Origin: Syntrophaceae bacterium UBA6109
Lineage (GTDB): Bacteria > Desulfobacterota > Syntrophia > Syntrophales > UBA6109
DNA length: 64,000 nt
Assembly: GCA_002428445.1 (NCBI GenBank)
Contig: DIWJ01000024.1
Location: forward strand, 103,223-167,222
Direction: 5' to 3'
The notes beneath the pieces were generated by a model. That model made no database searches, was not told the origin of the DNA, and worked only from the letters and a program-made list of their open reading frames with translations. This document shows, piece after piece, positions 27,201-34,517 of this stretch. Each line of letters starts with the position of its first letter. The first letter of the stretch is position 1. The position numbers were made by a program, and so were the translations under genes.

Positions 27201-27440
27201 ATCATTCCCTAAGGGCTGTTCAAAAGGGCCGGGATGCGAGGCCCCCGAAATCCTGAGCCGCGAGGCGTACTGGATGTACGCCGAACGGCGAAGGATGAGG
27301 GAAACGAAGCAGATCGGTACTTTTGACAGCTCTCCGCATTTTCTTGCGGAGAGCTGTGATCCCCAAGGAAGGGAATGATTCTTCATTCGCTCCTTTGCCC
27401 CGCACTGCGGGGCGCACTCGCTGTCGGATTCAACAGCCTC
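27201..27440. repeat. palindromic intergenic repeat element
   Basis: The livF/paaK-like gap is full of inverted repeats. ATCATTCCCT (27201-27210) and AGGGAATGAT (27370-27379) are perfect inverted ends. GGCGTAC/GTACGCC (27264-27270, 27276-27282) and the 13-base stem ACAGCTCTCCGCA (27326-27338) with its complement at 27345-27357 are nested inside. GGCTGTTCAA near the left and TTCAACAGCC near the right are near-inverted ends. From memory, similar sequence recurs between genes in several deltaproteobacteria, so a dispersed REP-like or mini-transposon family is likely. No protein is encoded. Confidence 0.65.
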
Positions 27441-28239
27441 AGAGCCAGCGCTTGCGGCGCCGGTAAGACTTCACATCGCTGTACGTTCTGGCGGCGCCGG
27501 ATGCCCCCACTCCCAGGTAGAATTCCTTGACGTCCGGATTTTCAACGAGTTCCGAGGCGACACCCTCCATCACGATCTTGCCGTTTTCCATCACATAGCC
27601 ATAATGGGCGATCTGCAGAGCCATCCGGGCATTCTGCTCCACCAGAACGATGGTTGCCCCCTCTTCCTTGTTGATTCTCTGGATGATGCGGAAGATCTCC
27701 TGCACGACCAGCGGCGCGAGTCCCAGCGACGGCTCGTCCAGGAGCAGGAGACTGGGATGGGCCATCAGCGCCCTGCCCATGACCAGCATCTGCAGTTCCC
27801 CGCCGCTGCAGAAACCGGCCAGAGATCTGCGCCGCTTCACCAGTGAAGGGAAGTAGTCGTAGACGCGCTCCAGGTCCTTCCGGTAGGGCTTCCAGGGATG
27901 CGTCGCCGTGCCGACGCGAAGATTTTCCTCCACCGTCAGGTATTTGAAAGGCTGCCTCCCCTCCAGGACCTGGATGATCCCCATGCGCGTGATCTCCTCG
28001 GGCGGCAGGTTATCGATGGGGTGTCCGTCATAGAGGATATTGCCGTCCGTCACCTTGCCGTTTTCCGGCTTGAGAAGCCCGGAGATCGCACGCAGGGTGG
28101 TTGTCTTGCCGGCGCCGTTGCTTCCTAGGAGGCTGACGATTCTCCCCTTGCTCACGTTGAGGGATACGCCCTTGAGAACCTGGATGACGTCGGAATAGAC
28201 GACGGAGATGTTGTTGATTTTCAGCAGATCACCTTCCAT
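27439..28239 (-). CDS. livF: branched-chain amino acid type ABC transporter, ATPase LivF
   Basis: One of two cytoplasmic ATPases of a Liv-type importer. The 266 residues show Walker A LLGSNGAGKTTT, a signature CSGGELQM (Ser-Gly-Gly-Glu, slightly off LSGGEQQ), Walker B LLLLDEPSLGLAP and the H-loop region VLVEQNARMAL, all typical of LivF (E. coli 237; this one has a longer C-tail). The start is ATG 28239 with GAGGCG upstream; the long open frame before it overlaps livM. It follows livM by 10 bases. It is the last transporter gene before the repeat element. Confidence 0.93.
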   Translation of the reverse strand: MEGDLLKINNISVVYSDVIQVLKGVSLNVSKGRIVSLLGSNGAGKTTTLRAISGLLKPENGKVTDGNILYDGHPIDNLPPEEITRMGIIQVLEGRQPFKYLTVEENLRVGTATHPWKPYRKDLERVYDYFPSLVKRRRSLAGFCSGGELQMLVMGRALMAHPSLLLLDEPSLGLAPLVVQEIFRIIQRINKEEGATIVLVEQNARMALQIAHYGYVMENGKIVMEGVASELVENPDVKEFYLGVGASGAARTYSDVKSYRRRKRWL

Positions 28240-28249
28240 AGACGTCGCC

Positions 28250-29317
28250 TCAATAGGAAAACGGCCAGAGACGGAAGCTCGATCGGACGATTCTCCACAT
28301 CTCGGCCAGGCCGCGCGGTTCAAAGAGGATGAAGAGGACGATCGCCAGTCCGAACGCAAATTCCCGCAACGGGGCGATGTTGATGCCCGACTGGGTAACA
28401 AAGCCCATGTTGATGAGAATGTCCGTCAGCCAGCGCAGTCCTTCGTTCAGAAGCGTGATGAAGACCGCGCCGAATACCGACCCGGAGACGCTTCCCAGCC
28501 CGCCGATGATCACCATGGCGATGTACTCGACGGAGAGTCCGAGATTGAACGGCTCCGTTGTGACGCTTACCATATAGAAGGCCCAGAGGGCGCCCGCGAA
28601 ACCGGCATAGAAGGAGCTGATGGCGAATGACAGGAGCTTGTAGCGGAAGATGGGAATCCCCATCCCCTCCGCCGCACGGTCGTTGTCGCGGATGGCAATG
28701 AAGGCCCTTCCGAACCGCGACCGCATCAGGTTCACGGCAACCCAGAGAAGTCCGATCAGAGAGGCAAAGATGATGAAATAGAAAGTCCGGTCCCCGGTCA
28801 GTTTCCAGCCGAAGAGGCTCGGCGCCGGCAGCGTGATCCCCATGGTTCCTTTGGTAAGACCTTCCCAATGAATCAGGATGTATTCGATGATGAACTGGCC
28901 GGCGAGCGTGGCGATCGTCAGATAGAGCCCCTTCAGGCGTCCCGACGGAATGCCGAAGACGAGCCCCACGAGGGCGGTGATCACGGCCGCCGCGGGAACG
29001 GCCAGGAGGAAGGGGACGCCTGCGGACGTGGCGAGGATCGCCGCGGCATAGGCGCCGACGCCGAAGAAGGCCCCGTGACCCAGGGAAATCTGGCCGGTGA
29101 AACCGATCAGGATGTTCAGGCCGACAACGGCGATCGCGGCGATGCCGATCGAGTTGATGACGTACAGCAGGTAGGCGCTGGATACGAACGGCAGTGCGAC
29201 CAGGCAGGCGAGTCCGAGCAGGACGGAGGAACGGCCGAAGTCCGTTTCAAAGATCGCGAGCTCTTCCGAATAGCCTTCCTTGAAATTCCCGCAGGGATGA
29301 AATCGAAAACGCCTCAT
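28250..29317 (-). CDS. livM: Liv-type ABC transporter permease LivM
   Basis: This inner membrane permease has 355 residues with about eight to ten hydrophobic helices after a 30-residue cytoplasmic N-terminus. Signatures are GLNILIGFTGQISLGHGAFFGVGAYAAA (partly quoted as TGQISLGHGAFFGVGAY), SRFGRAFIAIRDNDRAAEGMG (the EAA-like loop that contacts the ATPase) and IIGGLGSVSGSVFGA. It pairs with LivH to form the channel. Nine bases separate it from livH. Typical length for LivM-type permeases lacking the long N-terminal extension. Confidence 0.93.
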   Translation of the reverse strand: MRRFRFHPCGNFKEGYSEELAIFETDFGRSSVLLGLACLVALPFVSSAYLLYVINSIGIAAIAVVGLNILIGFTGQISLGHGAFFGVGAYAAAILATSAGVPFLLAVPAAAVITALVGLVFGIPSGRLKGLYLTIATLAGQFIIEYILIHWEGLTKGTMGITLPAPSLFGWKLTGDRTFYFIIFASLIGLLWVAVNLMRSRFGRAFIAIRDNDRAAEGMGIPIFRYKLLSFAISSFYAGFAGALWAFYMVSVTTEPFNLGLSVEYIAMVIIGGLGSVSGSVFGAVFITLLNEGLRWLTDILINMGFVTQSGINIAPLREFAFGLAIVLFILFEPRGLAEMWRIVRSSFRLWPFSY

Positions 29318-29326
29318 CGTCGTATC

Positions 29327-30205
29327 CTATACCCTTTCGATCTCCGCGAGCCCGAAGAGGCCGTAAGGCTTCACCATGAGAATGAAGACCAGCACAATAT
29401 AGGGCACCACATCCCGGAGCGACGGCGACAGATAGCCGCCCGTAAACGTCTCAAGGAGTCCGATGAGGATTCCTCCCACAATCGCCCCGCCGATGCTGTC
29501 CAATCCGCCGAGGATGACCACGGGAAAGACCTTCAGGCCGATGGCCGACAGATCGTGCACATTGATGCCGTTGATGATTCCCAGAACGATGCCGCTCATT
29601 CCCGCCACGAGGGCCGCAATCGCCCAGGACAGTGCGAAGACCCGCTGCACGTGCACGCCGAGCGACAGGGCCGCCTTCTGGTTGTCGGCGACCGACCTCA
29701 TGAAGATGCCCTGCGAGGAATACTTGAAAAACAGTCCGAAGAGCAGGAGAAACCCGACGCCGATGACCAGCGCCGCCGAGTAGACGGGGGGAACGTCGAC
29801 GGGGCCGATGCGAACCCCCATGGCCGCGGGGAGAAAATCCGGATACGTGTGAAGATTTCCGCCCCACACGAAGAGCATCAGGCCCTTGAACATGGAGGCA
29901 AGTCCCACCGTCAGCATGATGACGAAGATCAGGCGTTCGCCGATCAGGGGGCGCAGAAAGATCCTTTCGATCAGAAATCCCAGGGCGAAACAACCGGCCA
30001 GGGTCAACAGAAAGGCGGGCAGAACCGGCAGGTTCGCCCAGGAAATGAGGGCCAGAAAAATGAAAGCGCCGAATGCGAGCAGTTCTCCGTGCGCAAAGTT
30101 CAAGACGCTCGAGGACTTGAAAATCATCACGAAGCCCATGGCGGAGATTCCGTACAGAAATCCGATGCACAGGCCGTTGATCAACAGCTGCAGAAAAAAT
30201 TCCAT
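29327..30205 (-). CDS. livH: Liv-type ABC transporter permease LivH
   Basis: The second permease, 292 residues with about eight membrane helices. Diagnostic stretches are LNFAHGELLAFGAF near the N-terminus, the cytoplasmic loop MRSVADNQKAALSLGVHVQRVF and VILGGLDSIGGAIVGG. Length agrees with LivH (about 290-308). It starts 10 bases after the stop of the acyl-CoA ligase gene. Order livG, ligase, livH, livM, livF places the ligase inside the transporter operon. Confidence 0.93.
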   Translation of the reverse strand: MEFFLQLLINGLCIGFLYGISAMGFVMIFKSSSVLNFAHGELLAFGAFIFLALISWANLPVLPAFLLTLAGCFALGFLIERIFLRPLIGERLIFVIMLTVGLASMFKGLMLFVWGGNLHTYPDFLPAAMGVRIGPVDVPPVYSAALVIGVGFLLLFGLFFKYSSQGIFMRSVADNQKAALSLGVHVQRVFALSWAIAALVAGMSGIVLGIINGINVHDLSAIGLKVFPVVILGGLDSIGGAIVGGILIGLLETFTGGYLSPSLRDVVPYIVLVFILMVKPYGLFGLAEIERV

Positions 30206-30215
30206 CTCCTCCCCC

Positions 30216-32141
30216 TTACTCCACCGGGATCACGCGGACCGTGGTCTCGATGGTCCCGACCCGGCCGTCGCGATAACGGATCTTTCCCTTGACATCCACG
30301 TGCGTCTCGTTGCGGTACATCGCTTCGATCAGTTTGATATAGAGGCCGTACACGAACCGGCGCCGGACCTTCCCCGTTCTCGTAAGCTCTTCGTCGTCGG
30401 CATCGAGGAGCTTGTAAAGAAGGATGAATTTCCGGATCTTCATGAGATCGGGAAGCTGCTGGTTCACCTTGCCGATTTCCTCGAGGATCAGATTCTCGAC
30501 CGGTTGCAGCTGCGAGAGATCGGTATAGGTCGTGTACGGGATCAGGCGTTCCTCAGCCCAGCTTCCGACATTTCCCATATCGATGTTGACCAGGGCGGTG
30601 ATATGGGGCCGGCCTTCTCCGAAAACCACCACCTCTTTGATGTAGGGGGAAAACTTCAAGCGGGTTTCGATGAAGTCCGGCGAAAAGACCTCGCCGCTCT
30701 TGTTGCGGATGATCTCTTCCTTCCGGCCGATGATCACCAGTTGCCCGTCCTTGTCGAAATACCCTGCATCGCCCGTCCTCAGCCAGCCCTCGCGGAAAGC
30801 CGACTCCGTCGCCTGGAAGTCCTGATAGTATCCCTGAAATGCCGTGGGACTGTTGAGAATGACCTCCTGGTCTTCGGCCAGTTTGACCTCGATTCCGGGC
30901 AAGGGATTGCCCACGGTTTCCGGTTTGACCTTGAGGTCAGGCTGGATCTGAAAGATGCCGCCCGCCTCGGTAAGTCCGTAGCATTGCTTCAGGTTCAACC
31001 CGACGGCACGGAAAAAATGGATGACGTCGGGGCTGATCGGATGTCCGCCCGTGAAGGCGCTGCGCAGCCTCGTGCATCCCACGCGGTCCAGGAGCGGCAG
31101 ATAAACCAGACGTTTGAAGAGGGCCTGCAGCAGGGACCTCCACGGGGGGATTTTCTCCCCGCGCGCCTGCATCGCCACGATCGTCTTGCCCGCCCGCTCT
31201 CCGAAATGGAAAAGCCATCTTTTGAGAGTTCCGGCGTCGGACATCTTCACGCGGATCCGGGAGGCCATCTCCTCCCAGAAACGCGACGCGGTGATGACCA
31301 GAGAAGGGCCGATCTCGCGGAAGTCCTCCGCAACCGTCTCCGGAGTCTCCGGGAAATTCATCGTCATCCCGCTGACCAGCGCCACGCCAAGTCCCCACAT
31401 CTGATCGACGATCCAGGCCGGCGGCGACATGGAGAGCCAGTTCTCGCCTTCCCGGATGGCCAGGGCTTCCCGCCAGCGCACGCCCATTTCCACGAAATTC
31501 CGGTGGGAGATCATCGCCAGCTTCGGGATCCCCGTCGTTCCGGACGTCAGGATCATGAGGGCCGTGTCTTCCCGCCGCCCCTTCGATACCTCCGCGTCGA
31601 AGCGTCCGTCGTTCCGTTCTTCAAGGGCACGTCCCCGTTCCTGGAGCTTGCTGAAACGGATCAGCCAGGGATGGTCTTCATAGGAGGACATCCCCGTCGG
31701 ATCGATATAGACGACCTTTCGCACGTGGGGAAGTTTTTCACGGGCATCGAGCAGTTTATCGACCTGCTCCTGATCCTGGGCGACGACAAAGGTCGCGCGA
31801 ATTCTGGAAAGGGCGGTGCGCAGTTCCTCGGTGATGGATGACGTGAACAGATTGACGGTCACCCCTCCCATGGATTGCACGCCGAGTTCGCAGAACAGCC
31901 ATTCCGGATGGTTGTTCACGACGAGCCCGACGATCTCGCCCCGTTTGAGACCCAGTTCATGGAACCCCAGCGCGGTGCGGCGGACGAAGCGAAGATAATC
32001 CTCCCAGGAATAGGCCTGCCATACGCCGTAAGCCTTCTCCCGCAGAGCCGGCCAAGCCGGGTTCTTCAGGCGATCGGCCTGACGAAGCAGCACCTGGGGC
32101 AGCGTCAGCGTCTCCAGCGGCGATGAAAGGACATCCGTCAT
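30216..32141 (-). CDS. AMP-forming acyl-CoA ligase inside the liv operon
   Basis: The 641-residue protein is a FadD15/long-chain-type acyl-CoA synthetase: TSGTTGIPKLAM is the P-loop, YGLTEAGG the adenine motif, GWLRTGDAGYFDKDG and GRKEEIIRNKSGE the hinge and ATP region. It forms acyl-adenylates and then CoA thioesters. Its stop is 10 bases from livH and its start overlaps the livG stop by four bases (ATGA), so it is made with the transporter. This argues for activation of an imported carboxylic acid (vectorial acylation), rather than general lipid metabolism. The exact acid cannot be read from the sequence. Confidence 0.88.
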   Translation of the reverse strand: MTDVLSSPLETLTLPQVLLRQADRLKNPAWPALREKAYGVWQAYSWEDYLRFVRRTALGFHELGLKRGEIVGLVVNNHPEWLFCELGVQSMGGVTVNLFTSSITEELRTALSRIRATFVVAQDQEQVDKLLDAREKLPHVRKVVYIDPTGMSSYEDHPWLIRFSKLQERGRALEERNDGRFDAEVSKGRREDTALMILTSGTTGIPKLAMISHRNFVEMGVRWREALAIREGENWLSMSPPAWIVDQMWGLGVALVSGMTMNFPETPETVAEDFREIGPSLVITASRFWEEMASRIRVKMSDAGTLKRWLFHFGERAGKTIVAMQARGEKIPPWRSLLQALFKRLVYLPLLDRVGCTRLRSAFTGGHPISPDVIHFFRAVGLNLKQCYGLTEAGGIFQIQPDLKVKPETVGNPLPGIEVKLAEDQEVILNSPTAFQGYYQDFQATESAFREGWLRTGDAGYFDKDGQLVIIGRKEEIIRNKSGEVFSPDFIETRLKFSPYIKEVVVFGEGRPHITALVNIDMGNVGSWAEERLIPYTTYTDLSQLQPVENLILEEIGKVNQQLPDLMKIRKFILLYKLLDADDEELTRTGKVRRRFVYGLYIKLIEAMYRNETHVDVKGKIRYRDGRVGTIETTVRVIPVE

Positions 32142-32971
32142 TGGCCGTCCTCCGCCCCGTCCCCCAGGTAGGCCTTGACGACCTCCGGATGCCCCTTGAT
32201 TTCTTCAGGCGTGCCTTCGGCCAGTTTTTCACCGAAATTCAGGACGACGATCCGCCTGCAGATGCTCATCACGATGGACATGTCGTGTTCCACCAGGATC
32301 ATGGTCTGTCCCCATTGACGGTTCAGTTCCAGCAGGAAGCGGACCATGTCCTCCTTTTCTTCCAGGTTCATTCCCGCGAAGGGCTCATCCAGTACGAGGA
32401 GTCTCGGCTCCAGGGCCAGGGCGCGTCCAAGCTCCACGCGCTTCATCATCCCGTACGGCAGCGATCCAACGGTCTTCTTGCGGATCGTCTGCATTTCGAG
32501 AAAATCGATGATCTCTTCGAGGATGCGGCGGTGATGCGTTTCCTCCCGGCGCACCGAAGGGAGAAAGAGGCTCGAAGCGAGGAGGCTATAGTGACAGTGG
32601 ATGTGGCGCGCGAGCTGGAGGTTCGAAAGGACCGTCATTCCCGGAAAGAGCTCGATATTCTGGAACGTGCGGCCGATGCCGATCGGGACCAGGTGATGAG
32701 CCGGCAGGGCCGTGATGTCCCGGCCGTTGAAAACGATCCTGCCCTGCTGGGGCCGGTAGAAGCCGGTCACGCAGTTGAGCAGGCTCGTCTTCCCCGCGCC
32801 GTTGGGTCCGATAACCGCCACCAGTTCTCCCGTTTTCACTTCGAGGCTCACATCGTGCAGCGCCGACACCCCGCCGAAGCGGAGCGACAGGTTTCGAACC
32901 TCCAGGTCCGCCCGCCTGTCGTCCGCATTTCGGCCGGTAAAGACCGCCGGTTGCCCGCGATAAGCCTTCAT
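32138..32971 (-). CDS. livG: Liv-type ABC transporter, ATPase LivG
   Basis: The 277-residue ATPase has Walker A AVIGPNGAGKTSLLNCVTGFY, split here as GPNGAGKTS, the Q-loop GRTFQNIELFPGMTV, a degenerate signature LPYGMMKRVELGRAL in place of LSYGQQRRLE, Walker B LLVLDEPFAGMN and H-loop ILVEHDMSIVM. The LivG-specific insert between Q-loop and signature is present. It is 30 bases downstream of livK. The short N-terminal extension (about 20 residues before LEVRNLSLRF) may reflect a start chosen slightly too far upstream. Confidence 0.93.
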   Translation of the reverse strand: MKAYRGQPAVFTGRNADDRRADLEVRNLSLRFGGVSALHDVSLEVKTGELVAVIGPNGAGKTSLLNCVTGFYRPQQGRIVFNGRDITALPAHHLVPIGIGRTFQNIELFPGMTVLSNLQLARHIHCHYSLLASSLFLPSVRREETHHRRILEEIIDFLEMQTIRKKTVGSLPYGMMKRVELGRALALEPRLLVLDEPFAGMNLEEKEDMVRFLLELNRQWGQTMILVEHDMSIVMSICRRIVVLNFGEKLAEGTPEEIKGHPEVVKAYLGDGAEDGQ

Positions 32972-33001
32972 GAGAACTCCCGATCCCGCTCTGAGCCGCC
33001 G

Positions 33002-34216
33002 TTACTTGAGAAACTTGATCTTCTCTTTCCCGGGCGTATAGAAATCGGTGAGCGGTTTGTAAGAGCCGTCTTCCGCGACCTTCACGATGCGGGCTCTGTA
33101 CGAAGCCCCGTGATCGGTCGAGGTATAGGTGACCGCGGGCAGCAATCCGCCGAAATCCTCCTGCCGGAATGACTCCAACGCTTTGTTGATCGTCTCGCGG
33201 TTGATTTCCTTGGATGCCTCCTGAGCCCGGATGAAGGCCCTTTCCATGATCATTCCGACAACGACGCCTTCCCAGTAGGCGGCGTCGAATTTCTCGACGG
33301 TCTTATACCTCTTCCAGAGGTCTTCGATCAACTTCATACCGGGTGTGCCATCGGAGGGAAGTCCGCCGGGGAATTGCATGTTGAGCCGGTCGCGGATCAG
33401 TCCCTTGCCCAGTTTGAAGAAATCCGGGTCGGTGGATGTCCAGGTCCCGAAGAAGGGCACATCAAGGCCGATACGGTCGGCGCTCTTGAATGCGGTCACG
33501 ATGGATGCGGGAAGCATCTGGATGAAAATGTACTCCGCACCGTTCTTTTTCAGCCGCAGGAGTTCGGTGGTGAGATCGACGGTCTTCGGGGGAAATTCCT
33601 CCACGGAGACGATCTTGATCTTCAGCTTTTCTGCGAATTCCTTTGCCGGCTGATGGATCGAGCGGCCGTACGGGTTGTTGTAGGTGAGAAGCCCCACCTT
33701 CGGGGCATCCTTGCCTTTATGGATTGCCCGGATGTATTCAAGGATCGCCTGACAATCCATGCGGTAACTTCCAAACGGCAGATACATGTAGGCGATCGGC
33801 GGTTCAAGGATCTCCCAGCTTGTCGAATAGTTGATCGTCGGGATCTTGTATTGCTGGATGATCGGTTTGGCGGCCAAACCCTCCCCTGCGCCCCATGTGG
33901 CGATCATGTCGACATTCTCCTGGACGGCAAATTTTCTGACGGCCGCAACGGCTTCGGGAACCTTGTACGCCGTATCGACCAGCAGCATTTCGATCTTGTT
34001 GCCGGCAACGCCGCCCTTCGCTTCGTTGACGTAGCGGAAATAGTCCTGCTGTCCCTTGGCGTGGAACTGGCCCCAGGTGGATGCCGGGCCGGTCATATTG
34101 ATCGCCGCACCGACCTTGATCGGTTTCGCCTCGGCCAGAGGCGCCGAAACCATTGCCGCCACGAGGATTCCCGCCAGCAGGGCGAGCCGCGCGTGTGACC
34201 ACATCATTTTCATCAT
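33002..34216 (-). CDS. livK: periplasmic substrate-binding protein of the Liv-type transporter
   Basis: The 404-residue protein is a family 1/Peripla_BP_6 binding protein with a signal peptide (hydrophobic 10-25, cleavage likely after LAEA). The mature part begins KPIKVGAAINMTGPAS, typical of LivK-like proteins, and includes AGNKIEMLLVDTAYKVPEA and TYNNPYGRS. Family members bind branched-chain or aromatic amino acids, and some bind aryl acids; the ligand here is unknown. The ATG at 34216 is chosen because AGGAGG lies six bases upstream; the frame is open 15 codons earlier. It is the first gene of the operon controlled by the Phe-rich leader. Confidence 0.9.
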   Translation of the reverse strand: MMKMMWSHARLALLAGILVAAMVSAPLAEAKPIKVGAAINMTGPASTWGQFHAKGQQDYFRYVNEAKGGVAGNKIEMLLVDTAYKVPEAVAAVRKFAVQENVDMIATWGAGEGLAAKPIIQQYKIPTINYSTSWEILEPPIAYMYLPFGSYRMDCQAILEYIRAIHKGKDAPKVGLLTYNNPYGRSIHQPAKEFAEKLKIKIVSVEEFPPKTVDLTTELLRLKKNGAEYIFIQMLPASIVTAFKSADRIGLDVPFFGTWTSTDPDFFKLGKGLIRDRLNMQFPGGLPSDGTPGMKLIEDLWKRYKTVEKFDAAYWEGVVVGMIMERAFIRAQEASKEINRETINKALESFRQEDFGGLLPAVTYTSTDHGASYRARIVKVAEDGSYKPLTDFYTPGKEKIKFLK

Positions 34217-34278
34217 CACTTTCCTCCTTTGGGGAACTGACCGTGCGAAACCGCTTTCCATCGTTTTCCCACAGTCGC

Positions 34279-34319
34279 AAAAAAAAAGCCGCGGCCGACC
34301 TTTTCGGTCCGCCCACGGC
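34279..34319 (-). terminator. attenuator terminator hairpin upstream of livK
   Basis: On the minus strand GCCGTGGGCGGACC (34319-34306) pairs with GGTCGGCCGCGGC (34300-34288) around GAAAA, with one mismatch and one bulge, followed by nine T (34287-34279). It lies 62 bases before livK and no promoter is seen between them, so livK depends on read-through. It may also stop transcripts coming from the PilR-like gene. Confidence 0.88.
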
Positions 34320-34343
34320 TCATTTCTTCGTTATGTCTTCAGG

Positions 34344-34421
34344 TCATGAGCGCGGCAGGCAGACCTCCGGAAAGTAGGTAAAAAAGCCAAAAAACAAGTC
34401 CGCCCGGTTCGCTCGATACAT
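34344..34421 (-). CDS. Phe-rich leader peptide
   Basis: A 25-codon frame from ATG 34421 to TGA 34344 encodes MYRANRAD, then LFFGFFTYF, then PEVCLPRS. Five of nine residues in the central stretch are Phe, all encoded by TTT, plus one Tyr; compare the known pheA leader with its FFFAFFFTF. GAGGA (34439-34435) is a possible, rather distant ribosome site. The stop lies in segment 2 of the attenuator. It is too short to be detected by ordinary gene callers. Its role would be to sense charging of tRNA-Phe. Confidence 0.8.
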   Translation of the reverse strand: MYRANRADLFFGFFTYFPEVCLPRS

Positions 34422-34456
34422 AGGGAAAGTCGCTTCCTCGAAAAAAACTGTTCCCT

Positions 34457-34485
34457 CGTATAGAGTTCCGGCTCGGAAAAGTCAA
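34457..34485 (-). promoter_or_regulatory. sigma-70 promoter of the liv leader
   Basis: On the minus strand TTGACT (34485-34480, 5/6), a 17-base spacer and TATACG (34462-34457, 4/6) lie just after the end of the PilR-like gene. The transcript would start near 34450, about 30 bases before the leader peptide and 130 before the terminator, as expected for an attenuated operon. Confidence 0.65.
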
Positions 34486-34517
34486 GTATTTTATTCCGTA
34501 GTTTCCTTGTCCGGCCC

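Larger units (their letters stand above)
34279..34421 (-). promoter_or_regulatory. phenylalanine-type transcription attenuator of the liv/ligase operon
   Basis: Four RNA segments on the minus strand can pair exclusively. Segment 1 (34406-34396, containing GGGCGGAC) pairs with segment 2 (34366-34356, containing GTCTGCCT) for 11 bp. Segment 2 (34365-34346) pairs with segment 3 (34323-34306) for about 17 bp. Segment 3 pairs with segment 4 (34300-34288) as the terminator. The 1:2 loop holds the Phe codons of a leader peptide. By the trp/phe mechanism a ribosome stalled at Phe codons masks segment 1, frees 2:3 and lets transcription continue; with enough Phe-tRNA it runs to the stop inside segment 2 and the terminator forms. 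The structure is seen directly; the control is inferred. Confidence 0.8.
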
